DNA of 5,202 nucleotides from Methylococcaceae bacterium NSP1-1 (lineage in GTDB: Bacteria; Pseudomonadota; Gammaproteobacteria; Methylococcales; Methylomonadaceae): assembly GCA_002256465.1 (NCBI GenBank), contig NQJG01000073.1, forward strand, positions 1 through 5,202. Reading direction: 5' to 3'. Shown in pieces: positions 1-4,375 of the stretch. Numbering within the stretch: the stretch's first letter is position 1; every line of letters starts with the position of its first letter. The notes under the pieces are model-generated. The model saw only the letters and a program-made list of their open reading frames with translations. It was not told the DNA's origin and did not search any database. The position numbers were made by a program, and so were the translations under genes.

Positions 1-2
1 GC

Positions 3-19
3 TGCGACAATATGTCACA
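3..19. repeat. Near-perfect inverted repeat at the left edge
   Basis: TGCGACA (3-9) and TGTCACA (13-19) are inverted copies with one mismatch, separated by ATA. The 17-bp form resembles a site for a dimeric regulator. A regulator cannot be named. It is followed by AT-rich DNA and a 7-bp stem TAAAGCT/AGCTTTA (61-67 with 75-81), then the terminator at 121. Whether it lies in a gene's 3' end or upstream of a short untranslated RNA cannot be decided from the window. Confidence 0.3.
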
Positions 20-120
20 TTTTTATTTGCATAATCTGTTGCTATTATTAACCTAACTTTTAAAGCTCTTAAAAAGCTTTATAGCTGAAAGTTGCGTTAT
101 ATCACTCCTAATAGCTTCGA

Positions 121-147
121 GGCGGTTTTTTTAACCGCCTTTTTTTT
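121..147 (+). terminator. Rho-independent terminator of a gene lying left of the window
   Basis: A 7-bp perfect stem, GGCGGTT at 121-127 and AACCGCC at 133-139, with a five-T loop is followed by eight Ts (140-147). This is a textbook intrinsic terminator for plus-strand transcription. Read on the minus strand, the hairpin is not followed by a T-run, so it should not serve msrA. It implies that a plus-strand transcription unit enters from the left; its last gene is outside the window or ends within the first few dozen bases. Confidence 0.9.
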
Positions 148-164
148 GCCTGTTATTGCCAGGC
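148..164. repeat. Small inverted repeat just past the msrA stop
   Basis: GCCTG (148-152) and CAGGC (160-164) form a 5-bp stem around a 7-base loop, one base beyond the msrA stop codon. On the minus strand the hairpin is followed by eight As rather than Ts, so it is not a standard terminator. It might still stabilise the 3' end of the msrA message. That role is inference. Confidence 0.4.
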
Positions 165-165
165 A

Positions 166-798
166 CTAATCGAAAACTACGCCTAATCCGCCCAACCCAC
201 AGTACCCCATAGGCTCTTTGGCAAGGTATTGCTGATGATAATCTTCCGCATAATAAAATACGCCAGCAGGCGTGATTTCTGTCGTTATTTGATTAAAACC
301 AGCCTCGGTAAGTAGCAGCTGATAGTGTTTTTTTGATTCAATGGCTTCATCGAGTTGTTCCTGGCTATAAGTGTAAATTCCGGATCGATATTGTGTCCCA
401 ATGTCATTGCCTTGTCTCATGCCCTGGGTTGGATTATGCGATGTCCAGAACAGCTGAAGTAACTTAGCGTATGATGTTAATGCCGGATCATAAATGACTT
501 TCACAACTTCATTATGCCCGGTTAAACCGGTGCATACCTCATCATAGGTTGGATTGGGCGTATAACCACCGCTATAGCCAACTGCTGTACTAAACACGCC
601 GGAATATTGCCAAAATTTTCGCTCAGCGCCCCAAAAGCAGCCCAAGCCAAACAATGCCTGTTGCAGATTAGCTGGAAAAGGAGGAGCAATCGGATTACCC
701 GTTACGAAATGTTTATTGGTAATGGGCATTTCAGTATCTCTGCCAGGTAATGCTTGAGAGGGATCCGGTAAAGTAAGCTTTTTTGATGAGAAAATCAT
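166..798 (-). CDS. msrA: Peptide-methionine (S)-S-oxide reductase MsrA
   Basis: This cytoplasmic repair enzyme reduces the S-epimer of methionine sulfoxide, free or in proteins, with electrons normally from thioredoxin. The 210-residue product has the signature GCFWG with catalytic Cys54, followed by the [12 protein letters not shown] block, the GHNE block with Glu97, and [11 protein letters not shown] with Asp132 and Tyr137. These match the residues known to form the sulfoxide site in E. coli MsrA. The C-terminal GYCGLGG carries resolving Cys200. The second recycling cysteine of the E. coli enzyme, eight residues further on, is Val208 here, and the protein ends at residue 210. I keep the start at 798 because residues 16-25 ([10 protein letters not shown]) align with the E. 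coli N-terminal extension. The ribosome site there is weak, and an internal Met24 is an alternative. The gene is divergent from hslO, another oxidative-damage gene. Confidence 0.97.
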   Translation of the reverse strand: MIFSSKKLTLPDPSQALPGRDTEMPITNKHFVTGNPIAPPFPANLQQALFGLGCFWGAERKFWQYSGVFSTAVGYSGGYTPNPTYDEVCTGLTGHNEVVKVIYDPALTSYAKLLQLFWTSHNPTQGMRQGNDIGTQYRSGIYTYSQEQLDEAIESKKHYQLLLTEAGFNQITTEITPAGVFYYAEDYHQQYLAKEPMGYCGLGGLGVVFD

Positions 799-895
799 GG
801 CTTATGGTATTTTGGTAGAAGAATTCAGGTAATATTTGATTTTAGCTTACTGGAATTTTTGGTTATAACAAAGAAGATATTTTTATGGGAGAGTC
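799..895. promoter_or_regulatory. Shared divergent promoter region between msrA and hslO
   Basis: These 97 bp must hold the promoters for both divergent genes. On the plus strand, TATAAC at 864-869 is a fair -10 element for hslO, but no good -35 lies 16-18 bp upstream (TTTAGC at 841-846 is poor; TTGATT at 836-841 is 22 bp away). No clear promoter for msrA stands out. I see no convincing operator palindrome. Individual promoter elements are therefore tentative; only the location is secure. Confidence 0.4.
887..893 (+). promoter_or_regulatory. Ribosome binding site of hslO
   Basis: GGGAGAG lies immediately before the ATG at 896, with GGAG four bases from the start codon. The spacing is short but acceptable. 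It supports the 896 start together with the Hsp33-like N-terminus that follows. Confidence 0.6.
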
Positions 896-1765
896 ATGAT
901 AGAGCAAGATGTATTACGCCGTTTTTTATTTGAAGATTTAGGCGTAAGGGGTGAATGGGTCAAGTTAACAACAAGCTGGCAAGCGGCTAAACAGCATCAA
1001 CAGGGATCTCAAAATGCGCAATTACAATTGGGCCAAGCGCTGGCAGCTGTTGTTATGTTGTCGGCAACCGTTAAATTTAACGGTTCGATGATACTTCAGG
1101 CGCAAGGTAATGGCGACTTTAAAACACTGGTTGCACAGTCTACGCATGATCGAAAGATACGAGGCTTGATACGCAGTAATAATCATGTTCCTGTAGGGTC
1201 ATTAGAAACCATGTTTGGTCAGGGACGACTGGTTTTAACCATAGAACCCGATAATGCTAACCCCTATCAGGGCGTTGTGCCCTTACAAGGCAAAAATTTA
1301 GCCGCTGCCTTGCAAACTTATTTTGAACAGTCCGAACAACTTAAAACCCGCTTGTGGCTGTTTGCCAATGAAACCCACGCGGCAGGCTTGTTTTTACAGG
1401 AACTGCCTTCACAAAGCAGTTATAAAGCTGATTGGGAACGTATTGAGATACTGGCGGATACAGTCACTGAGCAGGAGTTGCTGGAATTGGACTGCGAACA
1501 TTTGCTGTATAGATTGTTTAATGAAGAAAAAGTCAGGCTGTTTGATGCCGAATCGGTTGAGTTTAAGTGCGCCTGCTCCCATTCAAGAATCGAGAGGACC
1601 TTACGTGCGATGGGTAGAGAGGAACTTGAAGACATATTGCAGAAGCACGGTACCATTCAAGTAGGCTGTGAATTCTGTAGTGAACAATACCTTTTTGATA
1701 GGGTTGATGTAGAAACCCTGTTGGTCCAGGAAAGCGTAGCTAATCAATCTAAAACACAACATTAA
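896..1765 (+). CDS. hslO: Redox-regulated holdase chaperone Hsp33
   Basis: Hsp33 is a cytoplasmic, ATP-independent chaperone. It is inactive when reduced and zinc-bound, and is switched on by oxidants such as peroxide or bleach combined with unfolding conditions. The 289-residue length is normal for the family. The N-terminal substrate-binding domain spans about residues 1-180, and a linker region reaches about 220. The C-terminal redox switch has the CxC pair Cys225/Cys227 (KCACSHSR) and the CxxC pair Cys258/Cys261 (GCEFCSEQY), all four zinc ligands intact. RTLRAMGREEL between them is typical of the family. The gene is probably the first of a two-gene operon, with the next reading frame starting 12 bases after its TAA. 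It sits back to back with msrA, consistent with a shared role in surviving oxidative protein damage. Confidence 0.97.
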   Translation: MIEQDVLRRFLFEDLGVRGEWVKLTTSWQAAKQHQQGSQNAQLQLGQALAAVVMLSATVKFNGSMILQAQGNGDFKTLVAQSTHDRKIRGLIRSNNHVPVGSLETMFGQGRLVLTIEPDNANPYQGVVPLQGKNLAAALQTYFEQSEQLKTRLWLFANETHAAGLFLQELPSQSSYKADWERIEILADTVTEQELLELDCEHLLYRLFNEEKVRLFDAESVEFKCACSHSRIERTLRAMGREELEDILQKHGTIQVGCEFCSEQYLFDRVDVETLLVQESVANQSKTQH

Positions 1766-1777
1766 TTGGATAGTAAA

Positions 1778-2608
1778 ATGAAACGGTTTTTTTTATTAAT
1801 CCTGTCACTTTGGAAGCAAAAACTAAAAATTTATTTCGTTGCCGCCTTGATAGGGGCAATTATTGGCGTTTTGCTGCTGGCTCCGATCTACGACTACGTT
1901 GATTCCCAAAAACAGGAAGATACGATTGCCTCAGCCTTCGATTTTATGTGGGGTCAGATTATAGAACTTTTAAAAGGAAATATTCCCAAGAATAATTTTA
2001 TTCTGTTTTATGCAGAAATTGGTGCCATGCTGGGTTTATTGACCCTGGGCATATACAGCTTTTTGCATAAGCGACTGCATAGAATTGATCTTTTAAAAAT
2101 GGAACTGGACAGGGACATACCTTCAATCATTCGACAGGGAGAAGGCCCGTTCCTGGAGTTTAAATCGACATTCCGCTGGGACATGGAACAATCGCGCACC
2201 AACCGGCAGCTTGAAGGCGTTGTTTTAAAGTCATTAGCGGGATTTCTCAATAGCAATCATGGCGGAACCTTGCTGATTGGAGTAGCGGATGATGGCGAGA
2301 TTATTGGCCTGGAAAACGATTACCAGACGCTTAAAAAGCCTAATCAGGATGGCTTTGAACAAGTCATAATGTCAGCAATAGCCGCTAATCTTGGAGCAGA
2401 CTTATGTTCACATGTAAGTATTTTGTTCCATGTTATAGATAATAAAACCATCTGCCGTCTGATTGTTTCACCATCAGCCAGACCGGTGTATTTAAATCAA
2501 GGAAACAATCCAAAATTGTATATCAGGACAGGAGGTGCAACCCGTGATTTAAATATTCAGGAGGCACTGGAATTTTCGTCAATCAGATGGAATAGAACCA
2601 ATTATTAG
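1778..2608 (+). CDS. Membrane-anchored AlbA_2 (Schlafen-related) domain protein, function unknown
   Basis: The 276-residue product has two hydrophobic helices at about residues 18-38 and 74-95. The flanks are positive (KQKLK before the first, HKRLHR after the second), so both ends should face the cytoplasm with a periplasmic loop of about 35 residues. Residues 120-270 resemble the AlbA_2 family (formerly 'divergent AAA-4'): FLEFKST at 125-131, GFLNSNHGGTLLIGVADDG at 155-173, and a closing FxxRTGG-like block (LYIRTGGATRDL, 247-258). AlbA_2 domains occur in putative DNA-binding regulators and in the core of Schlafen nucleases. No partner helix-turn-helix follows here. I chose ATG 1778, with a weak GGAT at 1768-1771. 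A TTG at 1766, directly abutting the hslO stop, would add four residues. The gene appears to be co-transcribed with hslO and ends before a strong hairpin terminator. The domain call is good; the job of the protein is unknown. Confidence 0.85.
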   Translation: MKRFFLLILSLWKQKLKIYFVAALIGAIIGVLLLAPIYDYVDSQKQEDTIASAFDFMWGQIIELLKGNIPKNNFILFYAEIGAMLGLLTLGIYSFLHKRLHRIDLLKMELDRDIPSIIRQGEGPFLEFKSTFRWDMEQSRTNRQLEGVVLKSLAGFLNSNHGGTLLIGVADDGEIIGLENDYQTLKKPNQDGFEQVIMSAIAANLGADLCSHVSILFHVIDNKTICRLIVSPSARPVYLNQGNNPKLYIRTGGATRDLNIQEALEFSSIRWNRTNY

Positions 2609-2645
2609 TAAGGACTTCATGATTCAACCTGGCGGCATCATAAAT

Positions 2646-2673
2646 AAAAAGGCATCCATTGGATGCCTTTTTT
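2646..2673. terminator. Bidirectional rho-independent terminator between convergent genes
   Basis: GGCATCC (2651-2657) and GGATGCC (2661-2667) form a perfect 7-bp stem around a three-base ATT loop. It is flanked by five As on the left and six Ts on the right, so each strand presents a stem followed by a T-run. It sits between the AlbA_2 gene (ends 2608, plus) and the cupin gene (ends 2692, minus), where it can end both transcripts. Confidence 0.93.
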
Positions 2674-2691
2674 GACCTTGAGAGCCGGTTA

Positions 2692-2967
2692 TTAAGCGTA
2701 GTGATAATGCTTACGCAACGGCTTGACCACTTCCCAATGGCTATCCAACCCTTCCGGAAATACCACCAGATCGCCCGTTACGATACGAACCGGCTTGCCG
2801 CCGGCCGGGGTTACAATAATTTCTCCTTCCAGTACATAAGCAGTTTCTGTCTCATCAAAATCAATAGGGAATGTGGAAATTTCTTTTTCCCAGATCGGCC
2901 AGTCGGCAACTCCTAATTCTTGCAAACGTTCCTGGCTGGGGTTGTGTTCAATCGTAATTTGGCTCAT
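2692..2967 (-). CDS. Small single-domain cupin protein (DUF861/cupin_3-like)
   Basis: This 91-residue soluble protein is essentially one cupin barrel. Residues 41-60 (ETAYVLEGEIIVTP, then GGKPV) form the first conserved strand pair. GDLVVFPEGLDSHWEV (65-80) matches cupin motif 2, with Asp66, Pro71, Gly73 and His77. The opening EHNPSQERLQELGVADWPIWEKE is typical of stand-alone cupins of the DUF861 type, related to the fold of ureidoglycine aminohydrolase. Those small members have no settled reaction, and no purine-degradation genes are nearby, so I assign no substrate. Motif 1 lacks the usual pair of histidines, so metal binding is uncertain. The start at 2967 is backed by a clear AAGGA (2976-2972) four bases upstream. 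The gene stands alone and shares a bidirectional terminator with the facing operon. Confidence 0.9.
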   Translation of the reverse strand: MSQITIEHNPSQERLQELGVADWPIWEKEISTFPIDFDETETAYVLEGEIIVTPAGGKPVRIVTGDLVVFPEGLDSHWEVVKPLRKHYHYA

Positions 2968-2996
2968 GTTTTCCTTAATTTAATAACTTAATAAAA

Positions 2997-3008
2997 GCTA
3001 ATATTAGC
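2997..3008. repeat. Perfect 12-bp palindrome upstream of the cupin gene
   Basis: GCTAATATTAGC is a perfect palindrome about 30 bp upstream of the cupin start codon. Its centre also gives TAATAT, which could be a minus-strand -10 element. The position fits an operator or promoter core, but no regulator is identifiable. Confidence 0.35.
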
Positions 3009-3129
3009 ATTATTACCATCAAGTCGCACACGGTAAAGTCGCCAGTTTTGTCAAACCGGATAACCCTCGATTGCTTAAAGGCACACACTATCCGAAAGTC
3101 TGTAGGTTCACTTGCCCAGATTGAGCAAC

Positions 3130-3149
3130 AAAAAACCTTCTGGTTTTTT
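3130..3149. repeat. AT-rich hairpin A6CC / GGT6
   Basis: AAAAAACC (3130-3137) and GGTTTTTT (3142-3149) pair perfectly around a TTCT loop. The arm itself ends in six Ts on either strand, which resembles a weak bidirectional terminator, though the stem has only two G-C pairs. No gene ends close to it. Confidence 0.35.
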
Positions 3150-3174
3150 AAATAAAATGCTAGCATCCTCAACT

Positions 3175-3201
3175 AATTACATGTTGGCTAAGCATGTAAT
3201 T
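3175..3201. repeat. 9-bp inverted repeat, possible operator
   Basis: AATTACATG (3175-3183) and CATGTAATT (3193-3201) are perfect inverted copies separated by 9 bp. The 18-bp centre-to-centre spacing puts the half-sites on nearly the same face of the helix, as with dimeric regulator sites. It lies about 180 bp upstream of aqpZ. Any regulatory role is inference. Confidence 0.35.
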
Positions 3202-3259
3202 TACAGCAAGGCAGGTATCTAACATAGTAATCACTTATTTAGTTACAGGAATCTTTGCC

Positions 3260-3292
3260 AGACCTGCGAGGTTTTAAAATCCTCGCAGGTCT
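3260..3292. repeat. REP-like palindromic element
   Basis: AGACCTGCGAGG (3260-3271) and CCTCGCAGGTCT (3281-3292) form a perfect 12-bp GC-rich stem around the AT loop TTTTAAAAT. No T-run follows on either strand, and no gene ends nearby, so it is not a terminator. The form (a compact GC-rich palindrome in AT-rich intergenic DNA) is that of a dispersed REP-like or miniature palindromic repeat. From memory, very similar AGACCTGCGAGG hairpins occur in intergenic DNA of various bacteria. No second copy lies in this window, so dispersal is unproven. Confidence 0.6.
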
Positions 3293-3324
3293 AAATCCAG
3301 CAAATAATGAGAAGTTGCTAAATT

Positions 3325-3353
3325 TTGAGTTAGGTATCTGACTTAAATTTACT
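3325..3353 (+). promoter_or_regulatory. Tentative aqpZ promoter
   Basis: TTGAGT at 3325-3330 is a reasonable -35 box. At 17 bp spacing it meets only TTTACT (3348-3353), a weak -10; TACTTA (3350-3355) would need 19 bp. The location, just upstream of the aqpZ ribosome site, is sensible but would give a very short leader. Confidence 0.25.
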
Positions 3354-3365
3354 TAATCACAAAGC

Positions 3366-3370
3366 AGGAG
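3366..3370 (+). promoter_or_regulatory. Ribosome binding site of aqpZ
   Basis: AGGAG lies seven bases before the ATG at 3378, an ideal spacing. It fixes the aqpZ start. Confidence 0.85.
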
Positions 3371-3377
3371 AATAAAT

Positions 3378-4067
3378 ATGAAACAATATGGCGCTGAATT
3401 TTTCGGAACATTTTGGCTGGTTCTTGGTGGTTGTGGTAGTGCAGTGTTGTCTGCGGCATTTCCGGATGTTGGTATCGGCTTGCTGGGCGTGGCTTTTGCC
3501 TTTGGCCTAACCGTATTAACCATGGCTTATGCAATCGGCCACGTTTCCGGTTGCCATCTAAACCCGGCAGTATCCATAGGTCTTTGGGCAGGTGGCCGTT
3601 TTGAAGCAAACAAACTTCCTGGTTATATTATTGCTCAATGTTTGGGCGCGATTGTTGCAGGCGGGGTTTTGTATCTCATTGTTAGCGGCAAGGCAGATTT
3701 TACTACAATTGGTGGTTTTGCTTCCAACGGCTACGGTGAGCATTCACCGGGCGGATACTCTTTGTTATCCGGACTGGTGACTGAAGTTGTCATGACCATG
3801 ATGTTTCTGTTCATCATCTTATCAGTTACCCACAAAAATGCGCCAAGTGGCTTTGCTGGACTTGCCATTGGTTTAAGTCTGACCCTAATTCATTTAATCT
3901 CTATCCCTGTCACCAATACTTCAGTTAACCCTGCAAGAAGCCTTGGCGTTGCAATCTATGTTGGAGACTGGGCATTAGCTCAGCTTTGGCTGTTTTGGGT
4001 TGCCCCAATAGCCGGCGCTTTGATTGGCGCGGTTATCTATCGTTTTATCAACAGCAGTGAAGATTAG
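3378..4067 (+). CDS. aqpZ: Aquaporin Z, inner-membrane water channel
   Basis: AqpZ is a tetrameric inner-membrane channel for rapid passive water flow during osmotic change. The 229-residue product is full length for the family (E. coli AqpZ has 231) and has six hydrophobic helices plus two re-entrant half-helices. The first NPA motif is at 62-64, in SGCHLNPAV, and the second at 184-186, in TSVNPARS. The aromatic/arginine filter can be read as Phe42, His172, Thr181 and Arg187. This is the narrow water-selective set of AqpZ, not the wide filter of the glycerol channel Glp[17 protein letters not shown] (113-128) is a nearly invariant AqpZ block. A strong AGGAG sets the start. The gene looks monocistronic, with long non-coding stretches on both sides and no glycerol genes nearby. 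Regulation cannot be read beyond the palindromes upstream. Confidence 0.97.
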   Translation: MKQYGAEFFGTFWLVLGGCGSAVLSAAFPDVGIGLLGVAFAFGLTVLTMAYAIGHVSGCHLNPAVSIGLWAGGRFEANKLPGYIIAQCLGAIVAGGVLYLIVSGKADFTTIGGFASNGYGEHSPGGYSLLSGLVTEVVMTMMFLFIILSVTHKNAPSGFAGLAIGLSLTLIHLISIPVTNTSVNPARSLGVAIYVGDWALAQLWLFWVAPIAGALIGAVIYRFINSSED

Positions 4068-4090
4068 TCGACAAATTAAAAACCTCTATG

Positions 4091-4147
4091 CCAATGTGGG
4101 GGGAAATTTACCTGGCCCATTGGGCGATTTCAATCCCCCTACATTGG
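4091..4147. repeat. Long imperfect hairpin downstream of aqpZ
   Basis: Nested complementary blocks make a hairpin of 57 bases. CCAATGT (4091-4097) pairs with ACATTGG (4141-4147), GGGGG (4098-4102) with CCCCC (4135-4139), and GAAAT (4103-4107) with ATTTC (4127-4131). An inner GCCCA/TGGGC stem lies at 4115-4125. One base bulges at 4140 and three at 4132-4134. It starts 23 bases after the aqpZ stop. No T-run follows, so it is not a standard terminator; it could stabilise the mRNA 3' end or be a decayed palindromic repeat. Confidence 0.55.
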
Positions 4148-4187
4148 TTCTTATCCGATCAAAACTCAAGAAGTCAAAGCTGCTTCT

Positions 4188-4228
4188 GCATTTTTGTAAG
4201 TTACCAAACGTTTTTTATCAAAAAATGC
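4188..4228. repeat. AT-rich 8-bp inverted repeat
   Basis: GCATTTTT (4188-4195) and AAAAATGC (4221-4228) are perfect inverted copies 25 bp apart. The interval also contains T6-ATC-A6-like complementarity around 4211-4225. Because the sequence is so AT-rich, chance is a real possibility. Confidence 0.3.
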
Positions 4229-4304
4229 CAGGATAAAAAGTCCAAGTGACACATTTCAAGAGTGGCTGGAAATCGTGGGTAATCAGGAAATTGTTAATTA
4301 AAAA

Positions 4305-4334
4305 TTCGAAACTCAGCTAAATATCGTCGATAAT
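4305..4334 (+). promoter_or_regulatory. Tentative smc promoter
   Basis: GATAAT at 4329-4334 is a good -10 match. The hexamer 18 bp upstream, TTCGAA (4305-4310), is a poor -35. Transcription would begin near 4341, giving a leader of about 35 bases before the smc start. Support is position and the -10 only. Confidence 0.3.
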
Positions 4335-4375
4335 GCTCGGCTGTTTAACTAAGGTGTAGGATATTCATACCTGTA

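Larger units (their letters stand above)
2968..3377. other. 410-bp intergenic region rich in palindromes, no convincing gene
   Basis: The region lies between the start of the cupin gene and the start of aqpZ, so it must hold both divergent promoters. It contains the perfect palindrome GCTAATATTAGC (2997-3008), an AAGTCGC direct repeat (3021-3027 and 3036-3042), an A6CC/GGT6 hairpin (3130-3149), the palindrome ATGCTAGCAT (3157-3166), and a 9-bp inverted repeat (3175-3201). It also holds the long hairpin repeat at 3260-3292 and two related AGGTATCT segments. A 65-codon minus-strand frame (2975-3172) has no recognisable domain and no independent support, so I do not call it. The stretch 3015-3125 has higher GC than its surroundings and no identified role. 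Confidence 0.6.
4068..4375. other. 308-bp intergenic region between aqpZ and smc
   Basis: No gene is supported here. A 70-codon plus-strand frame starting inside aqpZ (4024-4236) is a shadow. The region holds a long imperfect hairpin (4091-4147), an 8-bp AT-rich inverted repeat (4188-4195 with 4221-4228), and probably the smc promoter in its last 80 bases. There is no clear T-tailed terminator for aqpZ, so the long hairpin is the best candidate for ending or protecting its transcript. Confidence 0.6.

Noticed and set aside
26..43. Sigma-54-like TTGCAT...TTGCT arrangement
   Set aside because: The -24 GG is missing and the spacing to the -12 GC is one base too long.
885..899. Four-codon frame (MGES) whose TGA overlaps the hslO ATG
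   Set aside because: It resembles a translationally coupled upstream mini-frame, but it lies over the hslO ribosome site and has no ribosome site of its own. Chance is the simpler reading.
1323..1664. 113-codon plus-strand and 78-codon minus-strand frames within hslO
   Set aside because: Both lie entirely inside the well-supported Hsp33 coding frame and are shadows.
2619..2675. 18-residue plus-strand reading frame with AAGGA four bases upstream
   Set aside because: It begins just after the AlbA_2 gene but runs straight through the bidirectional terminator hairpin and T-run, so it is most likely accidental.
2659..2916. 85-codon plus-strand frame opposite the cupin gene
   Set aside because: It is antisense to the cupin gene, whose family match and ribosome site are clear, and it starts in the terminator hairpin.
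2975..3172. 65-codon minus-strand frame in the cupin-aqpZ gap
   Set aside because: No recognisable domain or good ribosome site. It runs across palindromes and the cupin leader, and its predicted product looks like translated non-coding DNA.
4111..4150. tRNA-like look of the TTTCAATCCCCC stretch
   Set aside because: No acceptor, D or anticodon arm can be built around it; the pairing is explained by the long hairpin 4091-4147.
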